A stretch of 11,249 nucleotides of DNA from Bacteroidota bacterium (GCA_030706105.1 JAUZPC010000055.1:1-11249), one strand, 5' to 3'. Shown: positions 1-7,432, numbered from the stretch's first letter. Made by a program: numbers and translations. The notes: generated by a model not told the origin, from the sequence alone.

Positions 1-1
1 A

Positions 2-748
2 TATGATGGCACTGCCTGGAGCAACTATACAGTAATTGAGTCATCTTTAGGATCGTTTTGCTATGATGTTACCAACGCTTCCAATGATGTATTTTTACTA
101 TGGAAAAATAGCAGTATCAATTGCTTGCAAATGAAACAATACGATGCTATACCTTTTAAAGTTCAACATCCTCAGGTCGGAAATAATCCAGGGAATAATT
201 ATATTAGATTAATCTGGGATAAGAATAATGAACCGGATATAACAAATTATGAAGTTTCCAGAAAAGTAAATGAGACCGGAAGTATATGGCAAGTGTTAGG
301 AACAACGTCAAATAATTACTATATTGATAATGAGTACTTATATACTAATCCTTATGGAGATTTCCATTTAACTTACAGGATTAGGGCAAAAGATTTGAAT
401 AATCAATATTCAACTTATAGCGACGAAGCTACATCACGTGCAGAAGGTAATGGGTTATTTAAAAAAGCCACTTTAAAGCTTAGTACTGAAAGTACTTTAA
501 ACCAGAATTTTCCAAATCCTTTTAATCCAAGCACAGAAATTGAATTTACCATAAGAAAAGCATCTCAGGTTAAGCTGACTGTATATGACGTATTAGGCAA
601 TGAAGTCGCAGTGTTGGTTAATGGGATGAAGAATCCGGGTAACTATAGAGCACAATTTGACGGTAATAAATTAGCAAGTGGAATATATATCTATAAGCTG
701 GTTACTTCCGAACAGCAAATCGTAAGAAAAATGTTACTGGCAAAATAA
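2..748 (+). CDS. T9SS cargo protein with fibronectin III-type domain (5' truncated)
   Basis: The frame is open from the first bases of the window, so the N-terminus lies outside it; 248 residues are visible. The TTG at 125 and ATG at 131 are internal and should not be taken as starts. The visible part begins with a beta-rich stretch, followed by a fibronectin type III-like domain (about nt 170-460; 'IRLIWDKN', 'ITNYEVSRK', 'YRIRAKD'). The last ~80 residues (about nt 506-745) form a type IX secretion sorting domain: 'NFPNPFNPST', 'VKLTVYDVLGNEV', 'LASGIYIYKL' and a basic end 'RKMLLAK'. By family knowledge such proteins pass the inner membrane by Sec, cross the outer membrane by T9SS, lose the C-terminal domain and are released or surface-attached. 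The function of the missing N-terminal part cannot be stated. The next gene also carries this domain and lies 64 bp downstream. Confidence 0.9.
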   Translation, partial: YDGTAWSNYTVIESSLGSFCYDVTNASNDVFLLWKNSSINCLQMKQYDAIPFKVQHPQVGNNPGNNYIRLIWDKNNEPDITNYEVSRKVNETGSIWQVLGTTSNNYYIDNEYLYTNPYGDFHLTYRIRAKDLNNQYSTYSDEATSRAEGNGLFKKATLKLSTESTLNQNFPNPFNPSTEIEFTIRKASQVKLTVYDVLGNEVAVLVNGMKNPGNYRAQFDGNKLASGIYIYKLVTSEQQIVRKMLLAK

Positions 749-763
749 AGAATTAGTTTATAA

Positions 764-797
764 TAATATGAGCTGCATTTTAATGCAGCTCATATTA
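764..797 (+). terminator. Perfect 15-bp hairpin after the first T9SS gene
   Basis: Arms 764-778 and 783-797 are perfectly complementary around the 4-nt loop TTTA, starting 16 nt after the stop codon. No T-run follows on the plus strand, so this is either a terminator without a U-tract or an RNA-stabilising 3' end. It ends 15 nt before the ATG at 813 and could also modulate read-through into the next gene. Confidence 0.55.
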
Positions 798-812
798 AAT
801 AAGGATTTAATT

Positions 813-2533
813 ATGAAAAAATATATCTGTCTGTTGTTGTTTATACTGGATTTACTTCTATTTATGGTCAAAATAAATATGTTAACCGTCTCCCCAAAAG
901 CAGGTCTGGTCTAAAATATACTGAAATATCTGCCGGAGTTTATAAGATAGAGGATAAAGACGGAAAAGTAATTTATAAAAAGTTTAGTGATTTCTCTGAA
1001 GCAAAAGCAAAAGCTACAATTGACAGCTCTGTTTTTTATGTTGAACAAATCGATACATCAATTTGTTATGACAAATACAAGTTGTGGAAGGAAGTTCTTG
1101 TGTCTGGTCATATAGATAATTTCCTAAGAATTGGGGACGTAAACAAAAATAATAATGCTGAACTATATGGCTATGTAAAAACATATACAAGTACATATGA
1201 TACAATACCCGTAAAAATTTATGAATATGATCCGGCGGACAGTAGTTTCAAATATAGGTTCTCTTATCCGGATTCAGTAAAAGTAGCAGTAGGTATATCC
1301 GATGTCGACGGGGACGGGAATGAAGAGTTTCTTGCGATGCAGAATATTAATCACCTGGGCTTTTATAAATCGACATGGCAAAATTCACTGGCAACAAATC
1401 CGTTTTTTACGTTTGATGGAAAATATCAAATGAATCATATCCAGATGGGAGACTATGATAAGGACGGGATAGCTGAAATGCTGTATTACTCATGGAGTGA
1501 CGAACGTAAAGTGGTTATAACAAAATATAACAACATAATTAAAAACTTTGACTCTCTTTATACATTTAATGAAACCGCTTTTATGGGTGACGGATTTTCC
1601 ACGGGGGATATTGACGGGGACGGTTATCCGCTTATTGTCTCCGCTAATATAGAAGGAGAAGTCCATGCTCAAAAATATACTGAGGAAAATGGAAAGTGGG
1701 CATTCAGGAATGTTTGGAATGGTACTGTCGAAACTCCAAACGCATATCTGCATACGTCAACAAATGATATAGACGGAAACGGCAAAAAAGAATTCTGGGT
1801 GGGAGGGGACGGTTTCCATAACGGGGTACCGATTACACGGCTGACTTGTTTTGAAGCAGATGATGTGCAAAAATACAAAGCGGTTGCAAAAATTGATATT
1901 GTCGGTATTATGTCAACATATGCTTTTAATATGTTTAGCAAAGATGTTGATAATTGCGGCAAAGATGAAATATGCTTATGCTTGGAGAATACTTTTATGA
2001 TATTAAAATTTGCCGGAACTCCAAACCATCATTCATATACGATGTACTATGTAAAGAGAAATGATTCTCCCATGGATTCAATTCATGAAAGTAATTATTT
2101 TGGGGCAACAATGGCCGATGTGGATGGAGATAGTATACCGGAGATACTAATATCGCTGGACCAGACGACATGGCGCCATTTCCCAGATATTTACGAAAAA
2201 AATAGAAGGTTTACGTATATATATAAGCAGAATAATACAACTGCTATTAATGAAAAGGATAATGTGCTAAAAACATTTAATTTGAGCAATAACTACCCTA
2301 ATCCCTTTAATCCGTCTACAATCATATGTTATCAATTGCCGAAGAACGGTTGGGTAACAATTAAAGTATATGATATACTTGGTAATGAAGTAAAAACACT
2401 TGTGAATGAAAACAAGTCTCCGGGTAGTTATACAGTATGCTTTGATGCCGGCAGGTTAAGCAGCGGTGTTTATATCTACAGAATAGTTGCAGGAGAATAT
2501 AAGGCATCTAAGAAAATGATGCTAATTAAGTAA
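813..2533 (+). CDS. T9SS cargo, seven-bladed FG-GAP/VCBS propeller protein, frameshifted near its start
   Basis: A secreted protein, probably a calcium-binding beta-propeller exported by T9SS. Seven Asp-rich loops of the FG-GAP/VCBS type (DxDxDG-like) begin near nt 1136 (DVNKNNNAE), 1301 (DVDGDGNEE), 1451 (DYDKDGIAE), 1607 (DIDGDGYPL), 1766 (DIDGNGKKE), 1943 (DVDNCGKDE) and 2117 (DVDGDSIPE), 50-59 residues apart, as in a seven-bladed integrin-like propeller. A T9SS sorting domain (YPNPFNPST to KKMMLIK) fills about nt 2285-2530. The start is abnormal. The ATG at 813, 8 nt after AAGGA, reads 'MKKYICLLLFI' but stops at 912. The body frame is open from 803 and reads '...YTGFTSIYGQNKYV', a typical end of a signal peptide, but has no ATG, GTG or TTG before the TTG at 1082. 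One extra base, either in the A6 run (816-821) or around 834-845, would join the two. Possible causes are a mutation, an assembly error or slippage. Starting at 1082 would lose the export signal and the first ~90 residues. Confidence 0.8.
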
Positions 2534-2680
2534 CTAGCACGTAGTAATTAGAATTTAACACTTTTTTAGGAGTGCCCTTAATTGCAGAAATACCTGCAGA
2601 AATAACAATTTGTTTTAGTCCTTCTATCAGAATTGTTCCCTGCAATTATAGCTGACCGCAGTTCTTTCCTATTTAAAATG

Positions 2681-2722
2681 AAAAGCAGCAACCGGCGGGG
2701 AAATACTTATACCGATTGCTGC
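2681..2722 (-). terminator. Intrinsic terminator of the thioredoxin-like gene
   Basis: Arms 2685-2695 and 2712-2722 form an 11-bp stem. Its single non-Watson-Crick position is a G-U pair on the minus strand but a C-A mismatch on the plus strand, which favours minus-strand use. The minus-strand transcript continues into UUUU (complement of 2681-2684). It lies 17 nt after the stop codon at 2740. The loop is long (16 nt). Confidence 0.65.
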
Positions 2723-2739
2723 AATTAAAAGGAGAAAGT

Positions 2740-3204
2740 CTATTTCTTTTTGACTGAGTATTTTTGCAGGAAAGACATAAGTTTATCTTTACTGTAAGAT
2801 TTTTCCTGTTCCAACGCGCCTGTATCCTGAGAATGTATCAATTTCCCTTTCTTATCTAAAACGAATAAGTGAGGATAGCCGGGAACTTTAGGGTATTGTG
2901 ACAAAAATTTTTCGTTTTTGTTTTCAGGACTCCAATTAACTTTTACAACTACAAAATTGGAGTGCATATAGTTATTTATTTCTTTGTCCCCAAGAATGAA
3001 TTCATCCAGTCTATGGCACCATGGACACCATTCACCCCCAACATCCAGAAGAATGTTTTTATTCTCTTTGGAGGCGATTTTAACTGCTGTTTTTAAATCT
3101 TTGGATGGATCTTTTTTCGGGTCAAACTTTTCACGCTCTTGTGCATTTAATGAAAAAGCACAAAAGACTATTAACATCATTACCGGCAGAATTATTTTTC
3201 TCAT
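2740..3204 (-). CDS. Secreted thioredoxin-like protein with CPWC active site
   Basis: A 154-residue exported protein. Residues 1-21 are a Sec signal peptide (basic start, hydrophobic core, 'SLNA' before Q22). The rest is a thioredoxin fold of the Thioredoxin_7/DsbD-gamma kind: 'ILLDVGGEWCPWCHRLDE' holds the redox pair C60 and C63, 'FVVVKVNW' is the next core strand, and 'VPGYPHLFVLD' supplies the expected cis-proline (P111) opposite the active site. By family knowledge it would reduce, oxidise or isomerise disulfides in the periplasm; the direction and partner cannot be read from the sequence. The start is well placed, with AAGGA about 8 nt upstream. It has its own putative promoter and terminator, so it is probably monocistronic. 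It could serve the exported proteins encoded nearby, but that is inference. Confidence 0.88.
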   Translation of the reverse strand: MRKIILPVMMLIVFCAFSLNAQEREKFDPKKDPSKDLKTAVKIASKENKNILLDVGGEWCPWCHRLDEFILGDKEINNYMHSNFVVVKVNWSPENKNEKFLSQYPKVPGYPHLFVLDKKGKLIHSQDTGALEQEKSYSKDKLMSFLQKYSVKKK

Positions 3205-3241
3205 ATTTATTCCTTAATCTATTCTATTTTCTTGTGGATAT

Positions 3242-3270
3242 AAATTAAGAAAATACTAACTAAGGTTCAA
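3242..3270 (-). promoter_or_regulatory. Possible sigma70-like promoter of the thioredoxin-like gene
   Basis: On the minus strand TTGAAC (complement of 3265-3270) is followed after 17 nt by TAATTT (complement of 3242-3247), about 38 nt before the ATG at 3204. The spacing is ideal but the region is AT-rich, so a chance match is possible. Confidence 0.3.
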
Positions 3271-3374
3271 TGAATAATTGATAATTTTTAATGGATAATT
3301 AGTTCGGTGCCGGATATGGAAAGAGGAAATTAACAAATAGAGACTTTTGTGGGAAGCCAAAGGATGAAATAATT

Positions 3375-3393
3375 TGCGAAATGGAGTTTCGCA
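3375..3393 (-). terminator. Small hairpin after the TonB-like gene
   Basis: Arms 3375-3381 (TGCGAAA) and 3387-3393 (TTTCGCA) form a perfect 7-bp stem with a 5-nt loop, 14 nt beyond the stop codon at 3408. The following minus-strand sequence is only mildly U-rich (AAATTATTTC), so this is a weak terminator candidate. Confidence 0.4.
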
Positions 3394-3407
3394 TTATGCT
3401 GATTTTG

Positions 3408-4265
3408 CTAAAACCACTTGTGTCCGAAATGGAAAGTCTCTATCATTCCAAAAAAGACCGGCTGGAAAGCTTTAAACTCAACGCTTCCTTTAATAATCAG
3501 CTTAATTGAATAGTCCTCATCTGCATCGGTCCTGATATACACATCCTGCCTTACCTCTCCCTGCATTTCCTGCGGGTCGTTATAATAGAGCATAAAATCA
3601 TTCATTGCAAGCTTGTATTTATATTTCCTGTCGTCAAAAAAGTTTTTATCCTGTACTTCAAAATGTATATATGGGGGTGGGTAGATGTTATAATTGCCCG
3701 CCCAAAAGGTTATGCCGTCCAGTTTGCTTTTAACATTTTGATCAATGAATTGCCATCCCTGCGGGTACCTTATTTTTACATTAAGAGTAGTTTCTGCATA
3801 GAGATTCCCAAGACCTGAAGTATCTCCATATCCTTCACCATATTGTGCATATTTACCGCCAACACCTTTACCTAAATCGCCCGCAACGGAGGCGTCAAAA
3901 TTTGGATTAGCTTCAGTATATTTTTTCTCTTTTAGGGGAGTTGAGCTTTCTGAAGAAGATGACTTAGTATAAATTTTGTCAGCGTCGGCCGGTTGTTGAA
4001 CAGAGTGCTGCTGCAAAACTCTTTCATCTTTCGGGGTTTTATCCTTTGAACCTGCCGGAGGCGCACTCTCGTAGTTGGCTTCAATCAGCCCGCCTCTTCC
4101 GGCACCGCCGGGGCCTTTGCCAAAAGGGGAGCCCTTTGCAATTTCGTAATCATAAACTTTGCTGAGCAAAATTATTAATACAAAAAAAAGGAAATGGATT
4201 AATGAAGAAAAGCCAAATCCCGCAATTTCATTTTTTGTAAATTTATTTTTTAAAAAACTATTCAT
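3408..4265 (-). CDS. Membrane-anchored protein with TonB-like N-terminal helix and unrecognised C-terminal domain
   Basis: 285 residues from the ATG at 4265; a TTG lies one codon upstream and the ATG is preferred, though no clear Shine-Dalgarno is visible. Residues about 17-37 are one transmembrane helix in N-in orientation. It contains S20-S-L-I-H24, the Ser-x3-His spacing of TonB-type helices, where these residues contact ExbB/ExbD. Next comes a low-complexity linker: Gly-rich (45-60), polar with Pro, Gln and Ser (68-110), then Gly-rich again (131-155). This suggests a spacer crossing the periplasm. The C-terminal ~125 residues are compact and rich in aromatic residues ('IRYPQGWQFID', 'PPPYIHFEVQDKNFF'). 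They do not look like the classical TonB C-terminal domain; the 'YPQGW' start loosely recalls PsbP/DUF1795-like domains. It may be an energy transducer for an outer-membrane partner or a structural anchor. No TonB-dependent receptor, ExbB or ExbD is visible nearby. Confidence 0.75.
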   Translation of the reverse strand: MNSFLKNKFTKNEIAGFGFSSLIHFLFFVLIILLSKVYDYEIAKGSPFGKGPGGAGRGGLIEANYESAPPAGSKDKTPKDERVLQQHSVQQPADADKIYTKSSSSESSTPLKEKKYTEANPNFDASVAGDLGKGVGGKYAQYGEGYGDTSGLGNLYAETTLNVKIRYPQGWQFIDQNVKSKLDGITFWAGNYNIYPPPYIHFEVQDKNFFDDRKYKYKLAMNDFMLYYNDPQEMQGEVRQDVYIRTDADEDYSIKLIIKGSVEFKAFQPVFFGMIETFHFGHKWF

Positions 4266-4406
4266 CAAAAGTAAACAATATCAATACTTTAGTAATTTTA
4301 ACGCATAAACTCATCTAAACTCAGCCTCAAATTTATGAATAATAATATCTAATATAAAGTTAAAAAAGTCTGATATGAATAGAGAAATTATTATTACATA
4401 AAATTA

Positions 4407-4766
4407 CTATAAATGTATTCCAAATTTACCTAATAAATAAACCATAAGGTAATAACATATTAGCATAATACTTATTGAGAAAACAAGAGACGTATAAAAA
4501 CCGAATCTTTTTAACAGGAGAGGCAAACTTATAAATAATGATAATGAAGGAATAACCAACCAAAATACTCCATATGACAGTGAGGATATTTTACTCTTAT
4601 CACCTGTATCATAATAGAGCCAAATAAATGCAAGAATCGATACAAGAGGCAAAGAAGCAAAAAGACTACCAACAAATGAACTTTTTTTTGATAGTTCAGA
4701 AATTATAAGAATCAAAATTGAAGATACTAATATTTTTATCACATAATACATATTGAGTCCCAACAT
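4407..4766 (-). CDS. DUF3147-like small integral membrane protein
   Basis: 119 residues, almost entirely hydrophobic, with about four transmembrane helices: residues 6-23, 31-50, 66-87 and 92-112. The wording 'SELSKKSSFVGSLFASLP', 'AFIWLYYDTGD' and 'FWLVIPSLSLF' matches my memory of the DUF3147 family, small inner-membrane proteins of unknown function. Two starts are possible: the ATG at 4766, or an ATG five codons inside (4751) giving 'MYYVIKILVSS', which resembles the usual beginning of this family. Neither has a good Shine-Dalgarno. The next minus-strand gene starts 141 bp downstream and no convincing terminator lies between, so read-through into the TonB-like gene is possible. Confidence 0.78.
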   Translation of the reverse strand: MLGLNMYYVIKILVSSILILIISELSKKSSFVGSLFASLPLVSILAFIWLYYDTGDKSKISSLSYGVFWLVIPSLSLFISLPLLLKRFGFYTSLVFSISIMLICYYLMVYLLGKFGIHL

Positions 4767-5203
4767 CAGATTGATAATTATTTAATGAAGAAATTTACTA
4801 ATGCAATAAATTTTATCCAAGCACTCCTTTGCCGAATAATTAAATGAGTATGTGATCTAAATTCGTATAACTATTAAATCACATAAAAGTGGTTATGATA
4901 AGAGTATTAATTATTATGATAACTACTGAATATGCAATAATTCAACACAAAAACTATTAAGCTACGGCATTTCAATATTTTAGACTATTTGATCATAATT
5001 TCAGACTCTTTAAATCTAATATTAAGGCGGTCCAATAAAACGGGGACTAAAAATTTTGTTCTCCATAGCACTTCACAGTTTGAATTAGGTATTTAAATTA
5101 AAACTTCAATCAAACTATACACAAATAATAATTGCGGATGTTGATAAACGATTGAATGATGGCTAAGATAGTAAGAATTAAAAATAACTGAAAAGGAGAC
5201 TTT
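4767..5203 (+). other. AT-rich intergenic region between divergent genes
   Basis: 437 bp separate the divergently transcribed DUF3147-like and TIGR03118-like genes. I see no open frame above about 21 codons with a plausible start, no RNA gene and no strong inverted repeat. The right end (5141-5203) carries the promoter and ribosome binding site of the plus-strand gene. The left end must hold the promoter of the minus-strand gene, but several equally weak AT-rich matches exist and I cannot choose one. Confidence 0.6.
5141..5198 (+). promoter_or_regulatory. Putative sigma70-like promoter and strong RBS of the propeller lipoprotein
   Basis: TTGATA (5141-5146) and TAAGAT (5164-5169) are separated by exactly 17 nt. 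About 30 nt later AAGGAG (5193-5198) lies 5 nt before the ATG at 5204, a near-consensus Shine-Dalgarno that fixes the start. The ribosome binding site is convincing; the promoter is a pattern match only. Confidence 0.45.
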
Positions 5204-6346
5204 ATGAAAAAGAATATGGTAAATGGACTTGTAATTAATTTCGCGATAATAATTATAATAAGTACTTTATTAATGACCGGATGTTCCGACAAGAAACATA
5301 ATGAACCCACTGCGCAAAATTCCTCCGACATCTCACTTGATAAGAGAGTAATGGATGTAAAATTTAGACAAATTAATCTTGTCTCTGATATTTCGTACCC
5401 CGGGGCAAGAATAGATCCAAACTTAAGTAATGCTTGGGGAATTGCTGTTAATCCTACTGGGATATTCTGGATATCTGCAAACCATACCGGACTTTCAACA
5501 GTATATGACTCGTCTGGCGGGGCGAAAGCAATCCTCGTAACAATACCAACAGTAAGTGGCGGAACAATCGGAGCACCGTCCGGAATAGTATATAATTATA
5601 CCTCTGTATTTAAACTTCCAAATGGCAATGCCAGCCGATTTATATTTGTAGGCGAAGATGGTATTGTGTCAGCTTGGGGACCTTCATCGGGAACAATAGC
5701 AGCAATAGTTGCTGACCGTTCATCTCAAAATGCAGTATATAAAGGAGTTGAAATTGCTCAGAATGGTAGCGGCTATTTCCTTTATGCAGCAAATTTCAAA
5801 CAATCTAAGGTTGACGTTTTCGATTCGAACTTTAATCTTGTAAACAGTATCACTTTTAATGATCCCAATATACCCATCGGATTTGCACCTTTCAACATTA
5901 AAAGCATAAATGGAATGCTTTTCATTACTTATGCGAAACAGAAAGGGCCCGACAATATGGATGATGAAAAGGGACCCGGAAACGGCTACATTGATATATT
6001 CACTCCTTCCGGGGCGTTTGTTTCAAGATTTGCATCTCGAGGAAAATTAAATTCTCCTTGGGGAATTACTGAAGGGCCAACCGGGAAACTTAGCAATACT
6101 ATTCTGGCTGGTAATTTTGGTGATGGAAGAATAAATGTATTTAGCAGTTCCGGGCAATTCATGGGACAGTTAAGAGGAAAAGGTGAACGGGCTTTAAAAA
6201 TCGATGGATTGTGGGCTTTGTTCACTTCGGAAACAATTCCGGCTGTGGGAAATAAAATATATTTTACAGCAGGGCCTAATGATGAAAACAACGGACTGTT
6301 TGGTTATTTGTTAAGCAAAGGAGTTCGTGGAGACGATGATGATTGA
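5204..6346 (+). CDS. TIGR03118-family beta-propeller lipoprotein
   Basis: 380 residues. The N-terminus is a lipoprotein signal: basic start, an unusually Ile-rich core (I15-I19) and lipobox 'LLMTGC' with C27 as the lipidated residue. The mature part matches the TIGR03118 family as I know it: 'DPNLSNAWGIAVNPTG' (71-86), 'FWISANHTGLSTVYD' (88-102), 'GAPSGIVYN' (123-131), 'SRFIFVGEDGIVSAW' (144-158), 'GFAPFNIKSING' (226-237), 'ITYAKQ' (241-246), 'NSPWGITEGPTG' (283-294), 'GNFGDGRINVF' (303-313) and 'IDGLWAL' (333-339). The repeated strands and Gly-Asp turns suggest an NHL/SMP30-like propeller. Its biochemical role is not established. The protein ends in an acidic tail, DDDD. The mature region is complete and a hairpin follows the stop. 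The DUF1259 gene lies 109 bp downstream on the same strand, so the two may be co-expressed if the hairpin is leaky. Confidence 0.9.
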   Translation: MKKNMVNGLVINFAIIIIISTLLMTGCSDKKHNEPTAQNSSDISLDKRVMDVKFRQINLVSDISYPGARIDPNLSNAWGIAVNPTGIFWISANHTGLSTVYDSSGGAKAILVTIPTVSGGTIGAPSGIVYNYTSVFKLPNGNASRFIFVGEDGIVSAWGPSSGTIAAIVADRSSQNAVYKGVEIAQNGSGYFLYAANFKQSKVDVFDSNFNLVNSITFNDPNIPIGFAPFNIKSINGMLFITYAKQKGPDNMDDEKGPGNGYIDIFTPSGAFVSRFASRGKLNSPWGITEGPTGKLSNTILAGNFGDGRINVFSSSGQFMGQLRGKGERALKIDGLWALFTSETIPAVGNKIYFTAGPNDENNGLFGYLLSKGVRGDDDD

Positions 6347-6389
6347 AGTGAATCCCCCGAAAAGGAGGAATGATTTCCTTATAATTGGA

Positions 6390-6413
6390 GGCCGCTTGTC
6401 TTAGCAAGCGGCC
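6390..6413 (+). terminator. GC-rich hairpin after the propeller lipoprotein gene
   Basis: Arms GGCCGCTTG (6390-6398) and CAAGCGGCC (6405-6413) form a perfect 9-bp, mostly G-C stem with a 6-nt loop, 44 nt after the stop. No T-run follows (ATATAATTAAAC). It probably marks a transcript end or a stable processed 3' end. Confidence 0.55.
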
Positions 6414-6455
6414 ATATAATTAAACTTTATGGCTAATATTCAATGGGATAAAAAA

Positions 6456-7325
6456 ATGAAAACAGCAATTGTATTAATATGTATAATAATTGTAGCAATT
6501 TCTTCTAAAACTTATGCACAAGGAAATAGTTGGAATGAAGTTGAAAAAATAATAGGCAAAAACGGAAATGTCCAAGGGAATGTTCTAAAGATAACTTTCC
6601 CTAGAACTGATCTTAATGTAAAAGTAAAGGACGTGAAAATAGAACCTGCGCTTGCATTGACACCTTGGCTGGCATTTTATAAAATGGGTGATGAAACAAT
6701 GATCATGGGTGATTTAGTCCTTTTGCTGGATGAGGTTCCAAATGTTATTAAAACAGTAGTTGAAAATGGGTTAGAAATTACGGCTATCCATAATCACATA
6801 TTAAATGAAACTCCGCAAATTATTTATATGCATGTAGGAGGTTCAGGAGAACCACTGGAACTCGCCAAGAAAATAAAGTCTGTTCTTAATCAAACAAAAA
6901 TTCCAATTCAAACTGCAAAACCGGTTACTAATAAACCGGATTATGATTGGACAAATGTGCAAAATGTAATAGGGGTAAAAGGACAAATAAATGGTAACGT
7001 ACTCCAATTTTCAATTCCAAGAAGTGAGCCTATTACCGAAAACGGTATGGAAATTCCAACTTATATGGGCGTTACTACTACATTCAATATTCAATTGGTA
7101 AAAGAAAAATCAATTGCAACTGGTGATTTCATTGTGATGGCAGATGAAGTTAACTCCGTAATAAAAGCGTTAAATGAAAACAATATTACTGTGACGGCAC
7201 TTCATAGTCATATGTTAAAAGAATCTCCCAGACTCTTCTTTCTCCATTTTTGGGGATCTGATACGCCAATGAATATTGCAAAAGGATTAAAAGAAGGACT
7301 TAACAAAACAAAATCGAAACTATGA
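6456..7325 (+). CDS. Exported protein with two DUF1259 (LppY/LpqO) repeats
   Basis: 289 residues from the ATG at 6456. An upstream in-frame ATG (6429) would put nine polar residues before the signal peptide. The 6456 start gives a standard one (MKTAIVLICIIIVAISS, cleavage near 'TYA' before Q22) and has GGGA about 8 nt upstream. The mature protein is two tandem copies of the DUF1259 domain. Copy 1 (about 28-147) has 'MGDLVLLLDEV', 'TAIHNHILNETP' and 'IIYMHVGG'. Copy 2 (about 166-285) has 'TGDFIVMADEV', 'TALHSHMLKESP' and 'LFFLHFWG'. H112, H114 and H126 recur as H250, H252 and H264, and D86 recurs as D224, all offset by exactly 138 residues. The invariant HxH-x11-H pattern suggests metal or ligand binding, but the family has no assigned activity that I know of. 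It lies downstream of the propeller lipoprotein and is followed by a hairpin. Confidence 0.9.
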   Translation: MKTAIVLICIIIVAISSKTYAQGNSWNEVEKIIGKNGNVQGNVLKITFPRTDLNVKVKDVKIEPALALTPWLAFYKMGDETMIMGDLVLLLDEVPNVIKTVVENGLEITAIHNHILNETPQIIYMHVGGSGEPLELAKKIKSVLNQTKIPIQTAKPVTNKPDYDWTNVQNVIGVKGQINGNVLQFSIPRSEPITENGMEIPTYMGVTTTFNIQLVKEKSIATGDFIVMADEVNSVIKALNENNITVTALHSHMLKESPRLFFLHFWGSDTPMNIAKGLKEGLNKTKSKL

Positions 7326-7346
7326 ACTAAATATAATTAAAGAAAA

Positions 7347-7366
7347 GCCCCTTGATATTAAGGGGC
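7347..7366 (+). terminator. Hairpin after the DUF1259 gene
   Basis: GCCCCTT (7347-7353) and AAGGGGC (7360-7366) form a perfect 7-bp stem with a 6-nt loop, 21 nt after the stop. No immediate T-run follows; a T-rich stretch begins only at 7384 and is part of the next structure. Confidence 0.55.
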
Positions 7367-7383
7367 AGAATTGAAGTCAGACT

Positions 7384-7432
7384 TTATTCTTTTTTGTCTG
7401 AGCAGACATCTCCTGAGATGAAAAAAGAATAA
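7384..7432. repeat. 49-bp inverted repeat that can fold as a three-way junction
   Basis: The 12-bp outer arms are 7384-7395 (TTATTCTTTTTT) and 7421-7432 (AAAAAAGAATAA), perfectly complementary. The space between is almost wholly filled by two small hairpins, 7396-7407 (GTCT-GAGC-AGAC) and 7408-7419 (ATCTC-CT-GAGAT). Only G7420 and the loops stay unpaired. It lies in the convergent gap between the DUF1259 gene and the minus-strand hypothetical gene. The function is unknown: it may be a structured RNA end, an extra transcription stop or the remnant of a small mobile repeat. Confidence 0.5.

Noticed and set aside
1014..1962. Minus-strand open frames opposite the propeller gene
   Set aside because: They are shadows of the plus-strand coding frame, with no RBS and no recognisable product.
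2583..2604. Tandem 10-bp repeat TGCAGAAATA x2
   Set aside because: Only two copies, short, and no link to a gene feature; likely chance or local slippage.
2740..4766. Three minus-strand genes as one operon
   Set aside because: Gaps of 141 and 203 bp, a hairpin in the second gap and a separate promoter candidate for the thioredoxin-like gene argue for separate units, although read-through from the DUF3147-like gene is not excluded.
4897..4962. Short ORF of about 21 codons in the 4767-5203 gap
   Set aside because: No ribosome binding site, low-complexity AT-rich sequence and no recognisable peptide.
6361..6384. AAGGAGG followed by ATG and a 4-codon mini-ORF (MISL) after the lipoprotein gene
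   Set aside because: The ATG is only 1-2 nt from the Shine-Dalgarno and the frame ends after four codons; nothing suggests a leader peptide for the next gene.
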